Shown here: positions 50,958-59,921 of the stretch, in pieces
Layout of the letters: the number at the start of each line of letters is the position of its first letter
Numbering within the stretch: position 1 is the first letter of the stretch
From: Nocardia vinacea
GTDB lineage: Bacteria > Actinomycetota > Actinomycetes > Mycobacteriales > Mycobacteriaceae
Length of the DNA stretch: 64,000 bases
Direction: 5' to 3'
NCBI RefSeq assembly: GCF_035920345.1
Contig: NZ_CP109149.1
Span: 8,184,001 to 8,248,000, forward strand
Translations under genes and position numbers: made by a program
The notes under the pieces: model-generated
What the model saw: the letters and a program-made list of their open reading frames with translations, nothing else
What the model was told of the DNA's origin: nothing
Databases searched by the model: none

Positions 50958-52223
50958 ATGATGTTCGAATGGTCCGAAACCGATGTGATGATCCGCGACG
51001 CCGTGCGGACCTTCATCGACAAGGAGATACGTCCGCACCTCGACGCGCTCGACAGCGGTGAGATGACGCCGTACCCGATCATCCGGAAGCTGTTCAGCGA
51101 GTTCGGGATCGACGCTATGGGCGGTGAGGCGATCGAGAAGTTGCTCGCCAAGCAGAAGGCTCGTGCGGCGGCCATCGCGGCCGGGGAGCCGAAGCCGGAG
51201 AAGAAGGAAAAGGCTTCCGGCGGTGGCCCGTTCAGCGGCCAGGAGTCGCTGATGGCCGTGTTGATCGCCGAATTGTCGGGCGTCTGTATGGGTTTGGTGA
51301 CCGCGATGGGCGTGTCCATCGGCCTCGGTGCGACCACCATCATGTCGCGGGGCACCCTGGCCCAGAAGGAGCGCTGGCTCGCCGACATCGTGACCATGAA
51401 AAAGGTTGCGGCATGGGCGATTACCGAGCCGGACTCGGGTTCGGACGCGTTCGGCGGCATGAAGACCTACGTCAGGCGCGACGGCGAGGACTACATCCTC
51501 AACGGGCAGAAGACCTTCATCACGAATGGTCCGTTCGCCGATGTGATGATCGTCTACGCCAAGCTCGACGAGGGCGACGGCGGCGACAAGCGCGAGCGCA
51601 AGGTGCTCACCTTCGTCCTGGACAAGGGTATGGAAGGTCTCACCCAGGGCAAGCCGTTCAAGAAGATGGGCCTGCACGCCTCGCCGACCGGCGAACTGTT
51701 CTTCGACAACGTCCGACTCGGCAAAGACCGGTTGCTCGGCGAGACCGAGGAGCACAAGGGTGGCGACGGCCGCGAAAGCGCCCGTTCGAGTTTCACCGCC
51801 GAACGCATCGGTGTCGGTTTCATGGCGCTCGGCATCATCAACGAATGTCACCGGCTCTGCCTGGACTACGCCAAGAGTCGCAAGCTCTGGGGCCAGGAGA
51901 TCGGCCGCTTCCAGCTGGTCCAGCTCAAGCTGGCCAAGATGGAGATCGCCCGGATCAATGTGCAGAACATGGTCTTCAACACCCTCGAGCGCGGCAAGGC
52001 GGGCAAGCCGCCGACCCTCGCCGAGGCCTCTGCCATCAAGCTCTACGCCTCCGAGGCCGCCACCGAGGTAGCGATGGACGCGGTCCAGCTCTTCGGCGGC
52101 AATGGTTATATGACCGAGTACCGAGTGGAACAACTCGCCCGTGACGCGAAGTCCCTGATGATTTACGCGGGCAGCAATGAAATCCAGGTCACCCACATCG
52201 CCAAGGGCCTGCTCGCCCAGTAG
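50958..52223 (+). CDS. Acyl-CoA dehydrogenase
   Basis: The protein has 421 residues with tandem ATG codons after AGGAG. FAD and substrate motifs include AWAITEPDSGSDAFG, LNGQKTFITNG and AERIGVGFMALGI. The end has FGGNGYMTEYRVEQLARDAK and YAGSNEIQ, which holds the probable catalytic Glu. A Lys/Glu-rich insertion lies at about 63-95 (KKEKASGG), as in some FadE proteins. It starts the beta-oxidation cycle encoded by this operon. Confidence 0.94.
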   Translation: MMFEWSETDVMIRDAVRTFIDKEIRPHLDALDSGEMTPYPIIRKLFSEFGIDAMGGEAIEKLLAKQKARAAAIAAGEPKPEKKEKASGGGPFSGQESLMAVLIAELSGVCMGLVTAMGVSIGLGATTIMSRGTLAQKERWLADIVTMKKVAAWAITEPDSGSDAFGGMKTYVRRDGEDYILNGQKTFITNGPFADVMIVYAKLDEGDGGDKRERKVLTFVLDKGMEGLTQGKPFKKMGLHASPTGELFFDNVRLGKDRLLGETEEHKGGDGRESARSSFTAERIGVGFMALGIINECHRLCLDYAKSRKLWGQEIGRFQLVQLKLAKMEIARINVQNMVFNTLERGKAGKPPTLAEASAIKLYASEAATEVAMDAVQLFGGNGYMTEYRVEQLARDAKSLMIYAGSNEIQVTHIAKGLLAQ

Positions 52224-52273
52224 CGCGAACTCTGCCGTCGGCACGGCACGTGGCGGCCGTGAACGGCATGTGT

Positions 52274-53119
52274 TCAGACCGCGCGCAAGTGTGTGCGGCT
52301 GGCGTAGATGTGTTCGGCTATCAGGGTCGCGATGCGGTCCGGAGCTTCGAGCATGGGGACGTGCCCGACGCCGTTGACGAGGATTCGGTCGGCGGAGTCG
52401 GGCAGTTCCTGCAGGAAGCGGCGGGCGTACACGCGGTTGGGGATGATCCGGTCGTATTCGGCCATCAGCAGGCGCACCGGGGTCGGCAGGTTGGACAGGT
52501 CTTCCAGGGCAGGAGCGCGCACGGTGCCCAGGATCAGCGGGAGCATGGCATCGCAGTGCAGTGCGGCGGTGATCATGGCGGCGATGTCGCGCCGCGAGAC
52601 GGCCGCGGCGTTCTTGCTGAGCAGCAGTAGCGCGAAGCGTTGCGTGATCGGATTGTTGATCGCGAACCCGCCGAGGTGCTTGCCGATTTCGACGATCGGC
52701 ACCAGCGACAGGAATTTCGCGCCGACACGGAACTGAGTGAGCGAGGGCGATTGCCAACCGCCCGCCGGTGCGATCGCGGTCAGGGTACGGGCCCGGCCGC
52801 GTCGGGCCAGTTCGAAGCCGACCCAGGCGCCGAGTGAATTGCCCGCAATATGGCAGGTACGCCAACCGAGTTCGTCGAGTTGATCCTCGATCCGGTCGGC
52901 GAGGGCATGGACATCGGTGGACCAGCCCTCGATCGGTTCACCACCCCAGTGGCCCGCGAAAGCGGGGGCGAACACCTCGCAATGCGCGGAAAGCCGCAGC
53001 GCAACCTGTTCCCAGCAGTGCGGCGAGAGCATGAACCCGTGCAGCAGCAGAACCGGGTCACCGGACCCGATATGCAGCGCTTTGATCGGGGCGGGGGAGT
53101 TGGTGGTGCCTGACTTCAT
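52274..53119 (-). CDS. Alpha/beta hydrolase
   Basis: The ATG at 53119 gives 281 residues; a TTG two codons upstream is also in frame. It has VLLLHGFMLSPHCWEQV, PAFAGHWGG, the nucleophile elbow GNSLGAWVG, Asp in AEYDRIIP and His in NGVGHVPMLEAP. The substrate is unknown. It is convergent with the beta-oxidation operon and divergent from xthA. Confidence 0.9.
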   Translation of the reverse strand: MKSGTTNSPAPIKALHIGSGDPVLLLHGFMLSPHCWEQVALRLSAHCEVFAPAFAGHWGGEPIEGWSTDVHALADRIEDQLDELGWRTCHIAGNSLGAWVGFELARRGRARTLTAIAPAGGWQSPSLTQFRVGAKFLSLVPIVEIGKHLGGFAINNPITQRFALLLLSKNAAAVSRRDIAAMITAALHCDAMLPLILGTVRAPALEDLSNLPTPVRLLMAEYDRIIPNRVYARRFLQELPDSADRILVNGVGHVPMLEAPDRIATLIAEHIYASRTHLRAV

Positions 53120-53189
53120 CGTCAATCACCCCTTCCTGGACTGCGATGTCCCGGGGGAGTTCGTCTGACCAGCATTGTACGGTCATCAG

Positions 53190-54005
53190 GTGCCTTATAT
53201 CATCTCGTCGATCAACGTGAACGGCGTCCGTGCGGCGACCGGCAAGACGGGCAAGGGGATGCTCGAGTGGCTGGCGGTCACCGAAGCCGACATCATCTGC
53301 CTGCAGGAGACTCGGGCAACCGATGAGCAGACCCGTGCCGCGCTCGCGCCCGCACTGGACGCGGGCTGGTATCTGACGCATGCGGAGCCGGGCGCGAAGG
53401 GGCGGGCCGGGGTCGGCATTCTGTCCCGTCGCGAACCCCGGGCCGTGCGCATCGGGCTAGGGCGCTGGCAGGACGGAACCTGGCGTCCCAGCGCCGAATT
53501 CGCCGGTCCCGGACGCTATGTCGAGGCCGAATTCGATGAATTGACCGTGGCCAGCGTGTATGTGCACACCGGTGAGGCGGATACGCCGATGCAGGACGAA
53601 AAGTACCGCTTCCTCGATGAGATCGGCGCTCATATGCGGGCGCAGACCAGTGATTTCGTGATCTGCGGCGACTGGAATGTCGCGCATACCGAACTCGATA
53701 TCAAGAACTGGAAGGGCAACCTGAAGAACTCCGGGTTCCTGCCGCAGGAGCGGGCCTGGATCGATGGCATGCTCGCCGCCGGATACGTGGACGTGGTGCG
53801 CAACCTGCATCCTGGTGTCGCGGGCCCGTACAGCTGGTGGTCCTACCGCGGCCGCGCCTATGACAATGACGCGGGCTGGCGCATCGACTATCACCTGGCC
53901 CGCGGCGAGGTGGCCGGTCGGGCGAAGCAGGCCGTGGTCGAACGCGCCGCCACCTACGCCGAGCGCTGGTCCGACCACGCGCCGGTCACGGTGCAATACC
54001 GATAA
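53190..54005 (+). CDS. xthA: Exodeoxyribonuclease III
   Basis: The GTG at 53190 gives 271 residues. It is an AP endonuclease of the ExoIII type: SSINVNGVRAA, the metal Glu in IICLQETRATD, YVHTGEAD, VICGDWNVAHTELD and the final SDHAPVTV. It repairs abasic sites and 3'-blocked ends. A TACGGT-like -10 eight bases upstream suggests a leaderless mRNA. The barnase-like gene follows after 52 bases. Confidence 0.94.
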   Translation: MPYIISSINVNGVRAATGKTGKGMLEWLAVTEADIICLQETRATDEQTRAALAPALDAGWYLTHAEPGAKGRAGVGILSRREPRAVRIGLGRWQDGTWRPSAEFAGPGRYVEAEFDELTVASVYVHTGEADTPMQDEKYRFLDEIGAHMRAQTSDFVICGDWNVAHTELDIKNWKGNLKNSGFLPQERAWIDGMLAAGYVDVVRNLHPGVAGPYSWWSYRGRAYDNDAGWRIDYHLARGEVAGRAKQAVVERAATYAERWSDHAPVTVQYR

Positions 54006-54057
54006 AGTTCGCGACGAAGATGATTCGCGACATGGCAGCGCTGGAGATCGGGATCGC

Positions 54058-54543
54058 ATGAATATTTCCTCGAAGCGAGTTCGCGCCTTCGCCGCGCTCG
54101 GTGTGGCCCTACTGGCCTTGGTGATCGCACTGCTCGCCGCGCGCGGCGGCGGGGACAGCAAGCCGACCGCGGCCTCTGTCACCTCCACAACTCGCAGCGC
54201 AAGCGTGGCGGTTCCGGCTCGCGGTCCGGATGTGACCACCACATCCACCGTTCGTGCCCCCGGCGTACCGGAGCGCGCCTACGCGACTCTTGTCGAAATC
54301 GACGCGGGCCGTTGGCCGGATTCGGCGAACGCGACCGGCACCAAGGGCGGTGAGCGCTGGATGAACCGCGCGGGCACCCTGCCTGCCAAGGATTCGGCGG
54401 GCAAAGCCATCACCTACCAGGAATGGGATGTGAACCCGAAGGAGCGCAACCGTTCCCGCGACGCCGAACGCATCGTCACCGGCAGCGACGGTTCCGCCTG
54501 GTACACCAGTGACCACTACGAAACCTTCACGAGGATGCGCTGA
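54058..54543 (+). CDS. Barnase-like secreted or anchored ribonuclease
   Basis: The protein has 161 residues. A basic N-terminus and hydrophobic helix (FAALGVALLALVIALLAARG) form an uncleaved anchor or signal, followed by a Ser/Thr-rich linker. The ribonuclease domain has the T1/barnase-type ending: YQEWDVNPKERNRSRDAERI, GSDGSAWYTSDHYETF, with the probable catalytic Glu, Arg and final His. Its stop overlaps the barstar-like start (ATGA). It is a small polymorphic nuclease toxin or an external RNA-degrading enzyme. Confidence 0.88.
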   Translation: MNISSKRVRAFAALGVALLALVIALLAARGGGDSKPTAASVTSTTRSASVAVPARGPDVTTTSTVRAPGVPERAYATLVEIDAGRWPDSANATGTKGGERWMNRAGTLPAKDSAGKAITYQEWDVNPKERNRSRDAERIVTGSDGSAWYTSDHYETFTRMR

Positions 54544-55028
54544 TGACAGTTCCGTTATCGCAGTTCCTTGCCCGCCCCGAGGCCCGGCGGTCCACCGACG
54601 CGCCCGCTTCGACGCCGCCCGCCGTAGTGGGTGCCCTACCCGTCGACGCCCCGACACTCAGCGGCGTGCGCTACGACGCACCCGTCGACTACGCGGTGCG
54701 TGAACTGCGCGGGCCCAAAATGCGCACCACCGCAGGCGTTTTCGACGAATTCGCGGCCGCGTTCCAATTCCCGTACTACTTCGGCGCGAACAAGGACGCT
54801 TTCGACGAATGTCTGCGCGATCTCGATGATTTCGTCGGCCCCGCCGCTGGATACGTTGCCGTGATCCGCGATTCGGCCGAGCTGCTGATCGACGAACTGG
54901 AAGAACGCACGTGGTTCACCGAAGCCATGCGCGAGGCCGCCGACTACTGGTCCACAAAGGGCCTGGCGTTCCGGGTCGTGCTCCAAGGCGAACCATCCGA
55001 CCCGGAGATCGTGCGCCTGAGCCCGTAG
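54543..55028 (+). CDS. Barstar-like ribonuclease inhibitor
   Basis: The protein has 161 residues. An N-terminal extension of about 45 residues precedes a barstar domain: RTTAGVFDEFAAAFQFPYYF, GANKDAFDECLRDLDDF and VVLQGEPSDPE. The Phe/Tyr and acidic helix fit barnase binding. It is translationally coupled to the ribonuclease gene, so the cell makes the inhibitor with the toxin. Confidence 0.92.
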   Translation: MTVPLSQFLARPEARRSTDAPASTPPAVVGALPVDAPTLSGVRYDAPVDYAVRELRGPKMRTTAGVFDEFAAAFQFPYYFGANKDAFDECLRDLDDFVGPAAGYVAVIRDSAELLIDELEERTWFTEAMREAADYWSTKGLAFRVVLQGEPSDPEIVRLSP

Positions 55029-55102
55029 CGCCGAGGACGGTCGAATGGTGGCTGTCGGGCTCTCGGGGAGCAACCGTCGTTGCGGTGTGATGCCGGTCTG
55101 GC

Positions 55103-55924
55103 TCAGGTGAGGCGGCGGGCGAGGTCCTCGCCGAGGAGTACGAAGACGTCGGTGGTGTGGTCGATCAGTTCGTCGCGGGTGAGCGGGAGGTCGTGCTGTA
55201 GCCAGGCGGTGAGGGTTTGGACCAGGCCGCCGACCAGGTAGGTGGCGCGAAAGTCGATGGTGGGGTCGGGATTCGGGTCGGTGATGCCGTAGAAGTCGAT
55301 GCCCTCGGCGGCGACGATGCGGGCGAAAACCCGCACCGTCTGATTCGTGCGGGCACGCAGCTCCGGCGTCGCCATGCCCGCGACCAGCGCGACATGCGCC
55401 TTGCGCGGATCGTCGGTGAGCAGATGAAGGCCCGCGGAGATCGCGGCATGCGCTTTGGCCCGGGTGTCGGCGGGTGCGGTCTGCAGCGCACCGATGATCG
55501 CCCCGGCCAGTTCCTCCGCGATCCGATCTATGAGCGCGGCCAGCACCGCGTCGCGGCTGTCGAAGCTTTCGTAGTAGTAGCGCTCGTTCAGTCCGGCCTG
55601 CGCGCATAACCCGGAGACGGTGAGCTTGGTGATGCCCTGGGTGCCGATGATCTCCAGTGCGGCATCGAGCAGCGCCGCGCGTCGCTGGGCGCGGCGCTCG
55701 TCGGCGGAGACGCCGCCGTAGGTCCGTTTTGCAGTCCCACCGCTCCCCGCGGACTTGCTACGCGCTGATCCACCGGTCGCTCGACCACTACCTCTCGCGG
55801 ACTCGTTACCGGATGCTCGCCCGCCCGTCGCCCGGCCATCACTCCTCGCGGACTCGTCACGGGATGCTCGCCCGCCCGTCGCTCGACCACCGCCCTTCGC
55901 CGACCCGCTACGCGATGCTGTCAC
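55103..55924 (-). CDS. TetR-family regulator with repetitive N-terminus
   Basis: I choose the GTG at 55924 (273 residues) because the upstream frame lacks coding character. About 70 N-terminal residues are a basic, disordered Gly/Arg/Ser/Ala region made of 17-residue repeats (GRATGGRASRDESARSD-like). The helix-turn-helix is LTVSGLCAQAGLNERYYYESF, followed by a helical domain. It is divergent from the MpaB-like gene at 56140 and probably controls it. Confidence 0.86.
   Translation of the reverse strand: MTASRSGSAKGGGRATGGRASRDESARSDGRATGGRASGNESARGSGRATGGSARSKSAGSGGTAKRTYGGVSADERRAQRRAALLDAALEIIGTQGITKLTVSGLCAQAGLNERYYYESFDSRDAVLAALIDRIAEELAGAIIGALQTAPADTRAKAHAAISAGLHLLTDDPRKAHVALVAGMATPELRARTNQTVRVFARIVAAEGIDFYGITDPNPDPTIDFRATYLVGGLVQTLTAWLQHDLPLTRDELIDHTTDVFVLLGEDLARRLT
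55744..55924 (-). repeat. 51-bp coding tandem repeat in the TetR N-terminus
   Basis: About 3.5 units of 51 bp, in frame, encode the Gly/Arg-rich N-terminal arm; unit boundaries at 55795, 55846 and 55897 are exactly 51 bp apart. Being a multiple of three, copy number could vary without breaking the frame. Confidence 0.75.
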
Positions 55925-56028
55925 ATGGCGATTCTGGCACGGGTGCGGCTGGGGCCGACCGGATCGCGGTCCGATGTGGTAGGTGGTCGCGGCCCGGATC
56001 CGGTCCGGACGCAATCTGGTGGTAGCTA

Positions 56029-56067
56029 TTGCCAGATCTAGAGTTCTGGGGGATTCTGTTGCCAGAT
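56029..56067. promoter_or_regulatory. Repeated motif between TetR and MpaB-like genes
   Basis: TTGCCAGAT occurs at 56029-56037 and 56059-56067, 30 bp apart. An imperfect inverted repeat with CCAGA and TCTGG arms spans 56032-56049. This is a likely TetR binding region in the divergent promoter. Confidence 0.4.
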
Positions 56068-56139
56068 GCTGTGGAGTCCTGGCCCGCCGAGATGGCCGGT
56101 CACCGACTCCCATGGCACGCGCTCAACGAGGAGGCAGCG

Positions 56140-57072
56140 ATGTCCCAGCCCGGCTACTTCGCCGATAATTCGATGGCCCGACGGGTCATGAGCAAGCGCG
56201 CGGTGGGTCTCACCTACGGCCAGCGTGCCCTGGTGATCGGCGCGGTCAATCCGCTGCTGTATGTCGGAACCGCCGAGAACACCGAGCATCGGATGACTCC
56301 GTACTCGCGACTCGCGTTGACCGGCAAGCTCTTCGAGGCCGTCTTCCTCGGGAGCAAGGACGAGGCGGATCGCGCGCTCGCCTTCACCGCCAAGAAGCAC
56401 ACGAAGGTCGTCGGCGAACTGCCCGAGGACGCGGGCCGGCACCATCCGGCGGGAACCGGCTACTCCGCATTCGACCCGCACCTGATGTACATGACCATGG
56501 CCTTCGCCTTCGACTCGGCCGAGGTGATGCACGATCTGCTGGTCCGCCCGCTGACCGGCGGCGAACGCGAGGGCCTGTACCAGGACTACGTCCGCTGGGG
56601 TGAACTGTTCGGCATGCCACGCGAGGCCGCGCCCGGCAGCTACCCGCTGTTCCGCAAATCCTTCGACGACTACCTAGCCTCGGACGAGCTGTTCCTCACC
56701 GATGAGGCCAGGCTGGTCGGTTCGTATCTGGCCGGTCAGCGCACGCCCTATCCGCAGCGCGGGCCGATGCGCCAGGTCGTCGACGCGTTCTACCTGCTGG
56801 TGCAGGGCAGTCTGCCGCCGCGCATCCGCGATATGTACGGGATGCGCTGGGGGCTGCCCGAGCAAATCGCGTTCCGCGCGCTCGCCCAGGGCGTACGCAC
56901 CGCGCATATCGCCCCACCGCTTGTTCCGCCGGTGCTGCGCGGGACGCTGGCCGGTCCGAGCGCGCCGGTCTACAAGCTGTTGTCCAAGCGGGAACGCGAA
57001 CTGCACAGCACCGGCCGCCCGAGCATGCCCGGTGTCGACCCACGCAACTGGGCGGCGCGAAATTCCGCGTGA
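56140..57072 (+). CDS. MpaB/DUF2236-like oxygenase
   Basis: The ATG at 56140 follows GAGGAGG and gives 310 residues. It belongs to the same broad family as the gene at 33367 (MRRVMSKRAVGLTYGQRALV-like start, TGYSAFDPHLMYMTMAFAF, YLAGQRTPYPQRGPMRQVV). The YxAFDPHLM segment probably contributes a heme-region His. The substrate is unknown; related enzymes oxidise polymers or alkenes. The divergent TetR is its likely regulator. Confidence 0.86.
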   Translation: MSQPGYFADNSMARRVMSKRAVGLTYGQRALVIGAVNPLLYVGTAENTEHRMTPYSRLALTGKLFEAVFLGSKDEADRALAFTAKKHTKVVGELPEDAGRHHPAGTGYSAFDPHLMYMTMAFAFDSAEVMHDLLVRPLTGGEREGLYQDYVRWGELFGMPREAAPGSYPLFRKSFDDYLASDELFLTDEARLVGSYLAGQRTPYPQRGPMRQVVDAFYLLVQGSLPPRIRDMYGMRWGLPEQIAFRALAQGVRTAHIAPPLVPPVLRGTLAGPSAPVYKLLSKRERELHSTGRPSMPGVDPRNWAARNSA

Positions 57073-57080
57073 CCGCGGCG

Positions 57081-57135
57081 TGAGCGACGGGCCCGGAGGC
57101 GGTAGCGCAGCGTAACCACGGAGGGACCCGCGAAC
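57081..57135 (-). repeat. Interspersed ~55-bp repeat, copy B
   Basis: On the minus strand the sequence runs from TTCGCGGGTCC through CCGTGGTTACGC to CCGGGCCCGTCGCTCA. It matches copy A at 21086-21140 in inverted orientation. It lies between the MpaB-like gene and trpS. Confidence 0.75.
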
Positions 57136-57143
57136 GCCGCTGA

Positions 57144-58205
<1,062 letters not shown>

Positions 58206-58273
58206 CTGGGGAATACCGCTAGCGACCGCTTGTCGACCATCACCGCGCGGTCTCTGTTGAAGGGGCGTGACAG

Positions 58274-59293
58274 ATGCAGGTGATCGACAACATCAAGGCG
58301 GCGCTCGAACGGCGGATCCAGTCGCGGCCGTGGCTGGATCATCTGATCCGCGCGGGCGGAAATTATCAGCGGCAACGCGGCGATTACTACGCGGCCGGGA
58401 TCACGTATTTCACAGTGCTGTCGCTGTTTCCGCTGTTGATGGTCGCCTTCGCGATCGCGGGCTCCGTACTGTCGGGCGACCCGGAAATGCTCACCGAACT
58501 GCGGAACAAGATCATCGAGAACATTCCGGGATCACTCGGCGGCCAGCTCAATGATCTGATCGATCAGGCGGTCCGATCGCGCGGCGCGGTCGGCACGCTC
58601 GGTCTGCTCGTCGGTGTCTACACCGGACTCGGCTGGATGGCGAATCTGCGGGCGGCACTGACCGAACAGTGGGAACAGAAGACCCCGGAGGGCAATTGGT
58701 TCCTGAGCAAGCTTTCCGACCTCGGTGCATTGATCGGGCTCGGCTTGGCCTTCGTGGCCTCGATCGGTCTGTCCACCCTGGCGTCGAGCACCCTCGGCGC
58801 GCGGCTGCTGATCACTTTCCGCCTGTCGGAGTTGCCCGGTGCGCGGCTGATCCTGGTGCTCATTTCGATACTGCTCGGCTTCCTCGCCTCATGGGCAGTG
58901 TTCGTCTGGATGATCGCCCGCCTGCCCCGCGAGCCGGTCACCTTGCGCAGTGCCGCACGCGCGGCGGCACTGGCCGCGGTGGTCTTCGAAATCTTCAAAT
59001 ACGTCGCGTCGTTCTACCTGCAGATGGTGCTGCACAGCCCTGCGGGCGCGGTATTCGGATCAATCATCGGCCTGATGGTGTTCAGCTACACCACCTATCG
59101 CATCCTCTTATTCGCAACCGCTTGGGCCGCAACGGCATCGGAGAACGAGATCGAAGCCGAAATCCCCCCACCCGCCCCTGCCGTGATCAAGCCTCGCATG
59201 GGCGCGCCCGGCCTCTCGATGGGCACGGGAGCTGCTTATTTCGGTGTGGGCGCCCTTGCGGCGTTTGTGCTTTCAGGGTTGCGTCGACGCTGA
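58274..59293 (+). CDS. yhjD: YihY/BrkB-family inner membrane protein
   Basis: The protein has 339 residues with about six membrane helices. Features include RQRGDYYAAGITYFTVLSLFPLL, GLGWMANLRAALTEQW and IIGLMVFSYTTYRILLF. YihY/YhjD proteins are membrane proteins linked to envelope lipid transport or an early ribonuclease BN mis-assignment. The last 231 bases (59063-59293) are duplicated, diverged and frameshifted, at 62818-63049, beyond the toxin module. Confidence 0.93.
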   Translation: MQVIDNIKAALERRIQSRPWLDHLIRAGGNYQRQRGDYYAAGITYFTVLSLFPLLMVAFAIAGSVLSGDPEMLTELRNKIIENIPGSLGGQLNDLIDQAVRSRGAVGTLGLLVGVYTGLGWMANLRAALTEQWEQKTPEGNWFLSKLSDLGALIGLGLAFVASIGLSTLASSTLGARLLITFRLSELPGARLILVLISILLGFLASWAVFVWMIARLPREPVTLRSAARAAALAAVVFEIFKYVASFYLQMVLHSPAGAVFGSIIGLMVFSYTTYRILLFATAWAATASENEIEAEIPPPAPAVIKPRMGAPGLSMGTGAAYFGVGALAAFVLSGLRRR

Positions 59294-59376
59294 CATGGAG
59301 TGGTGTGAGTCGCTGACCCGGATAGATCCCCGGATCACCCCCAACCTCGCAACATCTCCGGCCTCTGCGGATCTCC

Positions 59377-59886
59377 CTATTTTGGGAACTCTTCGATTTG
59401 GATGCTCCAGTAGGTGTCGCTTTCCGTTGCTCCCACTGCCATTCGCTCCACGGCTTTCACCTCGGACTCTGGTGTTGCGCCCCTATAAGCCGCGTACCGT
59501 GGGTTGCGGTCACTGTATGCGAACACGACTTTGCCATTATTGACGAATACTTGTATGAGAGAGTCGGACGTAAAAGGGAGACCCGACCAGTCCAATCCCT
59601 TCGTCCCGAGACCATCGTTGAGGCTTTCTTCTGTGGCGGACGAAAAGCTGTACATTCGGTCCCACGAACCCACCGGAATCCCGGATTCGGTAATGAGGTC
59701 CCCGAGTCGAGCTGTGCCATGAGAGTTCCGAACACGTTCGAATGCTTCCGCCAGCGCTGGACTCTCCTGTTCGACGATGACTTTTTCGTCGGACGACGAC
59801 AGATCGCAGCCGGCGGGCAGGAGCAGGATTGCCGCCAGCCCGAGTACAGAGAGCAGACGCATACTGGGGGGCAGATTACTCCGCAT
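59377..59886 (-). CDS. Lipoprotein, candidate immunity to the upstream toxin
   Basis: The protein has 169 residues from an ATG after AGGA. The signal peptide ends in a lipobox LLPAGC with Cys27. The mature part has FERVRNSHGTARLGDL and VFVNNGKVVFAYSDRNP and is predicted to be mostly beta. It follows the toxin gene by 35 bases in the same direction, and its DNA is lower in GC than its flanks. A lipid-anchored immunity protein acting at the envelope is a reasonable inference; I recognise no family. Confidence 0.7.
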   Translation of the reverse strand: MRSNLPPSMRLLSVLGLAAILLLPAGCDLSSSDEKVIVEQESPALAEAFERVRNSHGTARLGDLITESGIPVGSWDRMYSFSSATEESLNDGLGTKGLDWSGLPFTSDSLIQVFVNNGKVVFAYSDRNPRYAAYRGATPESEVKAVERMAVGATESDTYWSIQIEEFPK

Positions 59887-59921
59887 GAATTCCTAACTGA
59901 GCTAGATCATTTGGGTGACAG

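Noticed and set aside
50595..52865. 756-codon minus-strand frame
   Set aside because: It spans parts of the SDR, acyl-CoA dehydrogenase and hydrolase genes; the real genes have complete motifs and ribosome sites.
59294..59376. tRNA gene as attachment site of the toxin island
   Set aside because: I looked for a cloverleaf and CCA-type end next to yihY and found none; the repeated segment is the protein-coding yihY 3' end.
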